From Ulva prolifera (Eukaryota > Chlorophyta > Ulvophyceae > Ulvales > Ulvaceae), in contig CM041199.1 in assembly GCA_023078555.1 (NCBI GenBank), forward strand, positions 9,801,315 through 9,865,314: a stretch of DNA of 64,000 bases, written 5' to 3'. A program made the translations under genes and the position numbers. Shown here piece by piece: positions 45,342 to 58,600 of the stretch. The notes beneath the pieces were generated by a model. That model had not been told where the DNA came from, ran no database searches, and saw only the letters and a program-made list of their open reading frames with translations. Position 1 is the first letter of the stretch; the number at the start of each line of letters is the position of its first letter.

Positions 45342-48300
45342 GACATTAAACTACATTTCCGACATTGACCTCCATTCTGGACATTGACCTCCATCCTGGA
45401 CATTGACCTCCATCCTGGACATTGACCTCCATTCTGGACATTGACCTCCAGGCTGGGTGAGACGGACATTGACCTCCATCCTAGAGATTGACCTCCATTC
45501 TGGACATTGACCTCCAGGACGGGTGAGACGGACATTGACCTCCATTCATGACATTGACCTCCATTTCCGACATTGACCTCCATTCTGGACATTGACCTCC
45601 ATACTGGACATTGACCTCCATTCAGGACATTGACCTCCATTCTGGACATTGACCTCCATTCTGGACATTGACCTCCAGGACGGGTGAGACGGACATTGAC
45701 CTCCATCCTGGACATTGACCTCCATTCTGGACATTGACCTCCAGGACGGGTGAGACGGACATTGACCTCCATCCTGGACATTGACCTCCATTCTGGACAT
45801 TGACCTCCGGGACGGGTGAGACGGACATTGACCTCCATTCATGACATTGACCTCCATTTCCGACATTGACCTCCATTCTGGACATTGACCTCCATTCTCG
45901 ACATTGACCTCCATTCTGGACATTGACCTCCATTCTGGACATTGACCTCCAGGACGGGTGAGACGGACATTGACCTCCATTCATGACATTAAACTACATT
46001 TCCGACATTGACCTCCATTCTGGACATTGACCTCCATCCTGGACATTGACCTCCATTTTCGACATTGACCTCCATTCTGGACATTGACCTCCATACTGGA
46101 CATTGACCTCCATTCGGGACATTGACCTCCATTCTGGACATTGACCTCCATTCTGGACATTGACCTCCATACTGGACATTGACCTCCATGCTGGACATTG
46201 ACCTCCATTCTGGACATTGACCTCCAGGACGGGTGAGACGGACATTGACCTCCATTCATGACATTAAACTACATTTCCGACATTGACCTCCATTCTGGAC
46301 ATTGACCTCCATTCTCGACATTGACCTCCATTCTGGACATTGACCTCCATGCTGGACATTGACCTCCATTCTGGACATTGACCTCCATTCTGGACATTGA
46401 CCTCCATTCTGGACATTGACCTCCATTCTGGACATTGACCTCCATTTTCGACATTGACCTCCATTCTGGACATTGACCTCCATGCTGGACATTGACCTCC
46501 ATTCTGGACATTGACCTCCATTCTGGACATTGACCTCCATTTTCGACATTGACCTCCATTTTCGACATTGACCTCCATTCTGGACATTGACCTCTATGCT
46601 GGACATTGACCTCCATTCAGGACATTGACCTCCATTCTGGACATTGACCTCCATTTTCGACATTGACCTCCATTCTGGACATTGACCTCCATGCTGGACA
46701 TTGACCTCCATTCTGGACATTGACCTCCAGGACGGGTGAGACGGACATTGACCTCCATTCATGACATTAAACTACATTTCCGACATTGACCTCCATTCTG
46801 GACATTGACCTCCATCCTGGACATTGACCTCCATCCTGGACATTGACCTCCATTCTGGACATTGACCTCCAGGCTGGGTGAGACGGACATTGACCTCCAT
46901 CCTAGAGATTGACCTCCATTCTGGACATTGACCTCCAGGACGGGTGAGACGGACATTGACCTCCATTCATGACATTGACCTCCATTTCCGACATTGACCT
47001 CCATTCTGGACATTGACCTCCATACTGGACATTGACCTCCATTCAGGACATTGACCTCCATTCTGGACATTGACCTCCATTCTGTACATTGACCTCCATT
47101 TCCGACATTGACCTCCATTTTCGACATTGACCTCCATTCTGGACATTGACCTCCATTCTCGACATTGACCTCCATTCTGGACATTGACCTCCATCCTGGT
47201 CATTGACCTCCATTCTGGACATTGACCTCCATTTCCGACATTGACCTCCATTTTCGACATTGACCTCCATTCTGGACATTGACCTCCATTCTCGACATTG
47301 ACCTCCATTCTGGACATTGACCTCCATGCTGGACATTGACCTCCATTCTGGACATTGACCTCCATTCTGGACATTGACCTCCATGCTGGACATTGACCTC
47401 CATCTGGACATTGACCTCCATTCTGGACATTGACCTCCATCTGGACATTGACCTCCATTCTCGACATTGACCTCCATTCGGGACATTGACCTCCATGCTG
47501 GTCATTGACCTCCATTCTGGACATTGACCTCAATTCTGGACATTGACCTCCATTCTCGACATTGACCTCCATTCTCGACATTGACCTCCATTCGGGACAT
47601 TGACCTCCATTTTCGACATTGACCTCCATTCTGGACATTGACCTCCATACTGGACATTGACCTCCATTCGGGACATTGACCTCCATTCTGGACATTGACC
47701 TCCATTCTGGACATTGACCTCCATACTGGACATTGACCTCCATCCTAGAGATTGACCTCCATTCTGGACATTGACCTCCAGGACGGGTGAGACGGACATT
47801 GACCTCCATTCATGACATTGACCTCCATTTCCGACATTGACCTCCATTCTGGACATTGACCTCCATACTGGACATTGACCTCCATTCAGGACATTGACCT
47901 CCATTCTGGACATTGACCTCCATTCTGTACATTGACCTCCATTTCCGACATTGACCTCCATTTTCGACATTGACCTCCATTCTGGACATTGACCTCCATT
48001 CTCGACATTGACCTCCATTCTGGACATTGACCTCCATCCTGGTCATTGACCTCCATTCTGGACATTGACCTCCATTTCCGACATTGACCTCCATTTTCGA
48101 CATTGACCTCCATTCTGGACATTGACCTCCATTCTCGACATTGACCTCCATTCTGGACATTGACCTCCATGCTGGACATTGACCTCCATTCTGGACATTG
48201 ACCTCCATTCTGGACATTGACCTCCATCTGGACATTGACCTCCATTCTGGACATTGACCTCCATTCTGGACATTGACCTCCATCTGGACATTGACCTCCA

Positions 48301-49009
48301 TTCTGGACATTGACCTCCATCTGGACATTGACCTCCATTCTCGACATTGACCTCCATTCGGGACATTGACCTCCATTCTGGACATTGACCTCCATTCAGG
48401 ACATTGACCTCCATTCTGGACATTGACCTCCATTCTGTACATTGACCTCCAGGACGGGTGAGACGGACATTGACCTCCATCCTGGACATTGACCTCCATT
48501 CTGGACATTGACCTCCAGGACGGGTGAGACGGACATTGACCTCCATCCTGGACATTGACCTCCATTCTGGACATTGACCTCCAGGACGGGTGAGACGGAC
48601 ATTGACCTCCATTCATGACATTGACCTCCATTTCCGACATTGACCTCCATTCTGGACATTGACCTCCATACTGGACATTGACCTCCATTCAGGACATTGA
48701 CCTCCATTCTGGACATTGACCTCCATTCTGTACATTGACCTCCATTTCCGACATTGACCTCCATTCTGGACATTGACCTCCATTTTCGACATTGACCTCC
48801 ATTCTGGACATTGACCTCCATTTCCGACATTGACCTCCATTCTGGACATTGACCTCCATTTTCGACATTGACCTCCATTCTGGACATTGACCTCCATGCT
48901 GGACATTGACCTCCATTCTGGACATTGACCTCCATTCTGGACATTGACCTCCATGCTGGACATTGACCTCCATGCTGGTCATTGACCTCCATTCTGGACA
49001 TTGACCTCA
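45342..49009. repeat. Transition segment where GGTCATT variants first appear
   Basis: Cassette units of 643, 275 and 503 bp (from 45342, 45985 and 46260) are followed by a 2603-bp interval from 46763. The 503-bp unit at 46260 has private changes (cctctatgctgg near 46592, tcag tail near 46617). From 47198 onward, monomers beginning ggtcattgacc appear, along with frequent 18-bp monomers (near 47402, 47438, 48227, 48281, 48320). Confidence 0.82.
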
Positions 49010-52000
49010 ATTCTGGACATTGACCTCCATTCTGGACATTGACCTCCATCTGGACATTGACCTCCATTCTCGACATTGACCTCCATTCGGGACATTGACC
49101 TCCATGCTGGTCATTGACCTCCATTCTGGACATTGACCTCCATTCTGGACATTGACCTCCATTTTCGACATTGACCTCCATTCTGGACATTGACCTCCAT
49201 ACTGGACATTGACCTCCATTCGGGACATTGACCTCCATTCTGGACATTGACCTCCATTCTGGACATTGACCTCCATACTGGACATTGACCTCCATGCTGG
49301 ACATTGACCTCCATTCTGGACATTGACCTCCAGGACGGGTGAGACGGACATTGACCTCCATTCATGACATTAAACTACATTTCCGACATTGACCTCCATT
49401 CTGGACATTGACCTCCATTTCCGACATTGACCTCCATTCTGGACATTGACCTCCATTCTGGACATTGACCTCCATCCTGGACATTGACCTCCATTCTGGA
49501 CATTGACCTCCAGGACGGGTGAGACGGACATTGACCTCCATCCTGGACATTGACCTCCATTCTGGACATTGACCTCCAGGACGGGTGAGACGGACATTGA
49601 CCTCCATCCTGGACATTGACCTCCATTCTGGACATTGACCTCCAGGACGGGTGAGACGGACATTGACCTCCATTCATGACATTGACCTCCATTTCCGACA
49701 TTGACCTCCATTCTGGACATTGACCTCCATACTGGACATTGACCTCCATTCAGGACATTGACCTCCATTCTGGACATTGACCTCCATTCTGTACATTGAC
49801 CTCCATTTCCGACATTGACCTCCATTCTGGACATTGACCTCCATTTTCGACATTGACCTCCATTCTGGACATTGACCTCCATTTCCGACATTGACCTCCA
49901 TTCTGGACATTGACCTCCATTTTCGACATTGACCTCCATTCTGGACATTGACCCCCATACTGGACATTGAGCTCCATTTTCGACATTGACCTCCATTATG
50001 GACATTGACCTCCATTATGGACATTGACCTCCATTCTGGACATTGACCTCCATTTTCGACATTGACCTCCATTTTCGACATTGACCTCCATTCTGGACAT
50101 TGACCTCCATGCTTGACATTGACCTCCATTCTGGACATTGACCTCCATTCTGGACATTGACCTCCATTTTCGACATTGACCTCCATTCTGGACATTGACC
50201 TCCATGCTGGACATTGACCTCCATTCTGGACATTGACCTCCAGGACGGGTGAGACGGACATTGACCTCCATTCATGACATTAAACTACATTTCCGACATT
50301 GACCTCCATTCTGGACATTGACCTCCATCCTGGACATTGACCTCCATTTTCGACATTGACCTCCATTCTGGACATTGACCTCCATACTGGACATTGACCT
50401 CCATTCGGGACATTGACCTCCATTCTGGACATTGACCTCCATTCTGGACATTGACCTCCATACTGGACATTGACCTCCATGCTGGACATTGACCTCCATT
50501 CTGGACATTGACCTCCAGGACGGGTGAGACGGACATTGACCTCCATTCATGACATTAAACTACATTTCCGACATTGACCTCCATTCTGGACATTGACCTC
50601 CATTCTCGACATTGACCTCCATTCTGGACATTGACCTCCATGCTGGACATTGACCTCCATTCTGGACATTGACCTCCATTCTGGACATTGACCTCCATTC
50701 TGGACATTGACCTCCATTCTGGACATTGACCTCCATTTTCGACATTGACCTCCATTCTGGACATTGACCTCCATTCGGGACATTGACCTCCATTCTGGTC
50801 ATTGACCTCCATTCTGGACATTGACCTCCATTTCCGACATTGACCTCCATGCTTGACATTGACCTCCATTCTGGACATTGACCTCCATTCTGGACATTGA
50901 CCTCCATTTTCGACATTGACCTCCATTCTGGACATTGACCTCCATGCTGGACATTGACCTCCATTCTGGACATTGACCTCCAGGACGGGTGAGACGGACA
51001 TTGACCTCCATTCATGACATTAAACTACATTTCCGACATTGACCTCCATTCTGGACATTGACCTCCATCCTGGACATTGACCTCCATTTTCGACATTGAC
51101 CTCCATTCTGGACATTGACCTCCATACTGGACATTGACCTCCATTCGGGACATTGACCTCCATTCTGGACATTGACCTCCATTCTGGACATTGACCTCCA
51201 TGCTGGACATTGACCTCCATTCTGGACATTGACCTCCATTCTGGACATTGACCTCCATTTTCGACATTGACCTCCATTTTCGACATTGACCTCCATTCTG
51301 GACATTGACCTCCATGCTGGACATTGACCTCCATTCAGGACATTGACCTCCATTCTGGACATTGACCTCCATTCTGTACATTGACCTCCATTTCCGACAT
51401 TGACCTCCATTCTGGACATTGACCTCCATTTTCGACATTGACCTCCATTCTGGACATTGACCTCCATTTCCGACATTGACCTCCATTCTGGACATTGACC
51501 TCCATTTTCGACATTGACCTCCATTCTGGACATTGACCTCCATTCAGGACATTGACCTCCATTCAGGACATTGACCTCCATTCTGTACATTGACCTCCAT
51601 TTCCGACATTGACCTCCATTCTGGACATTGACCTCCATTTTCGACATTGACCTCCATTCTGGACATTGACCTCCATTTCCGACATTGACCTCCATTCTGG
51701 ACATTGACCTCCATTTTCGACATTGACCTCCATTCTGGACATTGACCTCCATGCTGGACATTGACCTCCATTCTGGACATTGACCTCCATTCTGGACATT
51801 GACCTCCATGCTGGACATTGACCTCCAGGACGGGTGAGACGGACATTGACCTCCATTCATGACATTAAACTACATTTCCGACATTGACCTCCATTCAGGA
51901 CATTGACCTCCATTCTCGACATTGACCTCCATTCTGGACATTGACCTCCATGCTGGACATTGACCTCCATTCTGTACATTGACCTCCATTTCCGACATTG

Positions 52001-52252
52001 ACCTCCATTTTCGACATTGACCTCCATTCTGGACATTGACCTCCATTCTCGACATTGACCTCCATTCTGGACATTGACCTCCATCCTGGTCATTGACCTC
52101 CATTCTGGACATTGACCTCCATTTCCGACATTGACCTCCATTTTCGACATTGACCTCCATTCTGGACATTGACCTCCATTCTCGACATTGACCTCCATTC
52201 TGGACATTGACCTCCATTCTGGACATTGACCTCCATTCTGGACATTGACCTC
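49010..52252. repeat. Tandem duplication, period 3243, copy A
   Basis: Cassette monomers at 49366, 50276, 50551, 51016 and 51861 recur exactly 3243 bp later. The left edge is near 49010, where ctcaattctgg meets ctccattctgg at the matching site. Internal units are 910, 275, 465 and 845 bp, followed by 748 bp (36 monomers of 19, two of 18, one of 28). Confidence 0.85.
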
Positions 52253-55200
52253 CATCTGGACATTGACCTCCATTCTGGACATTGACCTCCATCTGGACAT
52301 TGACCTCCATTCTCGACATTGACCTCCATTCGGGACATTGACCTCCATGCTGGTCATTGACCTCCATTCTGGACATTGACCTCCATTCTGGACATTGACC
52401 TCCATTTTCGACATTGACCTCCATTCTGGACATTGACCTCCATACTGGACATTGACCTCCATTCGGGACATTGACCTCCATTCTGGACATTGACCTCCAT
52501 TCTGGACATTGACCTCCATACTGGACATTGACCTCCATGCTGGACATTGACCTCCATTCTGGACATTGACCTCCAGGACGGGTGAGACGGACATTGACCT
52601 CCATTCATGACATTAAACTACATTTCCGACATTGACCTCCATTCTGGACATTGACCTCCATTTCCGACATTGACCTCCATTCTGGACATTGACCTCCATT
52701 CTGGACATTGACCTCCATCCTGGACATTGACCTCCATTCTGGACATTGACCTCCAGGACGGGTGAGACGGACATTGACCTCCATCCTGGACATTGACCTC
52801 CATTCTGGACATTGACCTCCAGGACGGGTGAGACGGACATTGACCTCCATCCTGGACATTGACCTCCATTCTGGACATTGACCTCCAGGACGGGTGAGAC
52901 GGACATTGACCTCCATTCATGACATTGACCTCCATTTCCGACATTGACCTCCATTCTGGACATTGACCTCCATACTGGACATTGACCTCCATTCAGGACA
53001 TTGACCTCCATTCTGGACATTGACCTCCATTCTGTACATTGACCTCCATTTCCGACATTGACCTCCATTCTGGACATTGACCTCCATTTTCGACATTGAC
53101 CTCCATTCTGGACATTGACCTCCATTTCCGACATTGACCTCCATTCTGGACATTGACCTCCATTTTCGACATTGACCTCCATTCTGGACATTGACCCCCA
53201 TACTGGACATTGAGCTCCATTTTCGACATTGACCTCCATTATGGACATTGACCTCCATTATGGACATTGACCTCCATTCTGGACATTGACCTCCATTTTC
53301 GACATTGACCTCCATTTTCGACATTGACCTCCATTCTGGACATTGACCTCCATGCTTGACATTGACCTCCATTCTGGACATTGACCTCCATTCTGGACAT
53401 TGACCTCCATTTTCGACATTGACCTCCATTCTGGACATTGACCTCCATGCTGGACATTGACCTCCATTCTGGACATTGACCTCCAGGACGGGTGAGACGG
53501 ACATTGACCTCCATTCATGACATTAAACTACATTTCCGACATTGACCTCCATTCTGGACATTGACCTCCATCCTGGACATTGACCTCCATTTTCGACATT
53601 GACCTCCATTCTGGACATTGACCTCCATACTGGACATTGACCTCCATTCGGGACATTGACCTCCATTCTGGACATTGACCTCCATTCTGGACATTGACCT
53701 CCATACTGGACATTGACCTCCATGCTGGACATTGACCTCCATTCTGGACATTGACCTCCAGGACGGGTGAGACGGACATTGACCTCCATTCATGACATTA
53801 AACTACATTTCCGACATTGACCTCCATTCTGGACATTGACCTCCATTCTCGACATTGACCTCCATTCTGGACATTGACCTCCATGCTGGACATTGACCTC
53901 CATTCTGGACATTGACCTCCATTCTGGACATTGACCTCCATTCTGGACATTGACCTCCATTCTGGACATTGACCTCCATTTTCGACATTGACCTCCATTC
54001 TGGACATTGACCTCCATTCGGGACATTGACCTCCATTCTGGTCATTGACCTCCATTCTGGACATTGACCTCCATTTCCGACATTGACCTCCATGCTTGAC
54101 ATTGACCTCCATTCTGGACATTGACCTCCATTCTGGACATTGACCTCCATTTTCGACATTGACCTCCATTCTGGACATTGACCTCCATGCTGGACATTGA
54201 CCTCCATTCTGGACATTGACCTCCAGGACGGGTGAGACGGACATTGACCTCCATTCATGACATTAAACTACATTTCCGACATTGACCTCCATTCTGGACA
54301 TTGACCTCCATCCTGGACATTGACCTCCATTTTCGACATTGACCTCCATTCTGGACATTGACCTCCATACTGGACATTGACCTCCATTCGGGACATTGAC
54401 CTCCATTCTGGACATTGACCTCCATTCTGGACATTGACCTCCATGCTGGACATTGACCTCCATTCTGGACATTGACCTCCATTCTGGACATTGACCTCCA
54501 TTTTCGACATTGACCTCCATTTTCGACATTGACCTCCATTCTGGACATTGACCTCCATGCTGGACATTGACCTCCATTCAGGACATTGACCTCCATTCTG
54601 GACATTGACCTCCATTCTGTACATTGACCTCCATTTCCGACATTGACCTCCATTCTGGACATTGACCTCCATTTTCGACATTGACCTCCATTCTGGACAT
54701 TGACCTCCATTTCCGACATTGACCTCCATTCTGGACATTGACCTCCATTTTCGACATTGACCTCCATTCTGGACATTGACCTCCATTCAGGACATTGACC
54801 TCCATTCAGGACATTGACCTCCATTCTGTACATTGACCTCCATTTCCGACATTGACCTCCATTCTGGACATTGACCTCCATTTTCGACATTGACCTCCAT
54901 TCTGGACATTGACCTCCATTTCCGACATTGACCTCCATTCTGGACATTGACCTCCATTTTCGACATTGACCTCCATTCTGGACATTGACCTCCATGCTGG
55001 ACATTGACCTCCATTCTGGACATTGACCTCCATTCTGGACATTGACCTCCATGCTGGACATTGACCTCTAGGACGGGTGAGACGGACATTGACCTCCATT
55101 CATGACATTAAACTACATTTCCGACATTGACCTCCATTCAGGACATTGACCTCCATTCTCGACATTGACCTCCATTCTGGACATTGACCTCCATGCTGGA

Positions 55201-55625
55201 CATTGACCTCCATTCTGTACATTGACCTCCATTTCCGACATTGACCTCCATTTTCGACATTGACCTCCATTCTGGACATTGACCTCCATTCTCGACATTG
55301 ACCTCCATTCTGGACATTGACCTCCATCCTGGTCATTGACCTCCATTCTGGACATTGACCTCCATTTCCGACATTGACCTCCATTTTCGACATTGACCTC
55401 CATTCTGGACATTGACCTCCATTCTCGACATTGACCTCCATTCTGGACATTGACCTCCATTCTGGACATTGACCTCCATTCTGGACATTGACCTCCATCT
55501 GGACATTGACCTCCATTCTGGACATTGACCTCCATCTGGACATTGACCTCCATTCTCGACATTGACCTCCATTCGGGACATTGACCTCCATGCTGGTCAT
55601 TGACCTCCATTCTGGACATTGACCT
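52253..55625. repeat. Tandem duplication, period 3243, copy B
   Basis: Cassette monomers lie at 52609, 53519, 53794, 54259 and 55104. A difference from copy A is gacctctagg at 55069 where copy A has gacctccagg; this puts a TAG on the minus strand and shortens the open frames there. Matching ends near 55625, where ctcaattctgg faces ctccattctgg. Confidence 0.85.
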
Positions 55626-58600
55626 CAATTCTGGACATTGACCTCCATTCTCGACATTGACCTCCATTCTCGACATTGACCTCCATTCGGGACATTGACC
55701 TCCATTCTGGACATTGACCTCCATTCTGGACATTGACCTCCATACTGGACATTGACCTCCATCCTAGAGATTGACCTCCATTCTGGACATTGACCTCCAG
55801 GACGGGTGAGACGGACATTGACCTCCATTCATGACATTGACCTCCATTTCCGACATTGACCTCCATTCTGGACATTGGCCTCCATACTGGACATTGACCT
55901 CCATTCAGGACATTGACCTCCATTCTGGACATTGACCTCCATTCTGTACATTGACCTCCATTTCCGACATTGACCTCCATTCTGGACATTGACCTCCATT
56001 TTCGACATTGACCTCCATTCTGGACATTGACCTCCATTTCCGACATTGACCTCCATTCTGGACATTGACCTCCATTTTCGACATTGACCTCCATTCTGGA
56101 CATTGACCTCCATGCTGGACATTGACCTCCATTCTGGACATTGACCTCCATTCTGGACATTGACCTCCATGCTGGACATTGACCTCCATTCTGGACATTG
56201 ACCTCCATTCTGGACATTGACCTCCATCTGGACATTGACCTCCATTCTGGACATTGACCTCCATCTGGACATTGACCTCCATTCTCGACATTGACCTCCA
56301 TTCGGGACATTGACCTCCATGCTGGTCATTGACCTCCATTCTGGACATTGACCTCAATTCTGGACATTGACCTCCATTCTCGACATTGACCTCCATTCTC
56401 GACATTGACCTCCATTCGGGTCATTGACCTCCATTTCCGACATTGACCTCCATTCTGGACATTGACCTCCATTCTGGACATTGACCTCCATTCTGGACAT
56501 TGACCTCCATTCTGGACATTGACCTCCATTTTCGACATTGACCTCCATTCTGGACATTGACCTCCATACTGGACATTGACCTCCATTCGGGACATTGACC
56601 TCCATTCTGGACATTGACCTCCATTCTGGACATTGACCTCCATACTGGACATTGACCTCCATCCTAGAGATTGACCTCCATTCTGGACATTGACCTCCAG
56701 GACGGGTGAGACGGACATTGACCTCCATTCATGACATTGACCTCCATTTCCGACATTGACCTCCATTCTGGACATTGGCCTCCATACTGGACATTGACCT
56801 CCATTCAGGACATTGACCTCCATTCTGGACATTGACCTCCATTCTGTACATTGACCTCCATTTCCGACATTGACCTCCATTTTCGACATTGACCTCCATT
56901 CTGGACATTGACCTCCATTCTCGACATTGACCTCCATTCTGGACATTGACCTCCATCCTGGTCATTGACCTCCATTCTGGACATTGACCTCCATTTCCGA
57001 CATTGACCTCCATTTTCGACATTGACCTCCATTCTGGACATTGACCTCCATTCTCGACATTGACCTCCATTCTGGACATTGACCTCCATGCTGGACATTG
57101 ACCTCCATTCTGGACATTGACCTCCATTCTGGACATTGACCTCCATGCTGGACATTGACCTCCATTCTGGACATTGACCTCCATTCTGGACATTGACCTC
57201 CATCTGGACATTGACCTCCATTCTGGACATTGACCTCCATCTGGACATTGACCTCCATTCTCGACATTGACCTCCATTCGGGACATTGACCTCCATTCAG
57301 GACATTGACCTCCATTCAGGACATTGACCTCCATTCTGTACATTGACCTCCATTTTCGACATTGACCTCCATTCTGGACATTGACCTCCATTCTCGACAT
57401 TGACCTCCATTCTGGACATTGACCTCCATCCTGGTCATTGACCTCCATTCTGGACATTGACCTCCATTTCCGACATTGACCTCCATTTTCGACATTGACC
57501 TCCATTCTGGACATTGACCTCCATTCTCGACATTGACCTCCATTCTGGACATTGACCTCCATGCTGGACATTGACCTCCATTCTGGACATTGACCTCCAT
57601 TCTGGACATTGACCTCCATGCTGGACATTGACCTCCATTCTGGACATTGACCTCCATTCTGGACATTGACCTCCATCTGGACATTGACCTCCATTCTGGA
57701 CATTGACCTCCATCTGGACATTGACCTCCATTCTCGACATTGACCTCCATTCGGGACATTGACCTCCATGCTGGTCATTGACCTCCATTCTGGACATTGA
57801 CCTCAATTCTGGACATTGACCTCCATTCTCGACATTGACCTCCATTCTCGACATTGACCTCCATTCGGGACATTGACCTCCATTTCCGACATTGACCTCC
57901 ATTCTGGACATTGACCTCCATTCTGGACATTGACCTCCATTCTGGACATTGACCTCCATTCTGGACATTGACCTCCATTTTCGACATTGACCTCCATTCT
58001 GGACATTGACCTCCATTCTGGACATTGACCTCCATCCTGGACATTGACCTCCATTCTGGACATTGACCTCCAGGACGGGTGAGACGGACATTGACCTCCA
58101 TCCTGGACATTGACCTCCATTCTGGACATTGACCTCCAGGACGGGTGAGACGGACATTGACCTCCATCCTGGACATTGACCTCCATTCTGGACATTGACC
58201 TCCAGGACGGGTGAGACGGACATTGACCTCCATTCATGACATTGACCTCCATTTCCGACATTGACCTCCATTCTGGACATTGACCTCCATACTGGACATT
58301 GACCTCCATTCAGGACATTGACCTCCATTCTGGACATTGACCTCCATTCTGTACATTGACCTCCATTTCCGACATTGACCTCCATTCTGGACATTGACCT
58401 CCATACTGGACATTGACCTCCATTCAGGACATTGACCTCCATTCTGGACATTGACCTCCATTCTGTACATTGACCTCCATTTCCGACATTGACCTCCATT
58501 CTGGACATTGACCTCCATTTTCGACATTGACCTCCATTCTGGACATTGACCTCCATTTCCGACATTGACCTCCATTCTGGACATTGACCTCCATTTTCGA

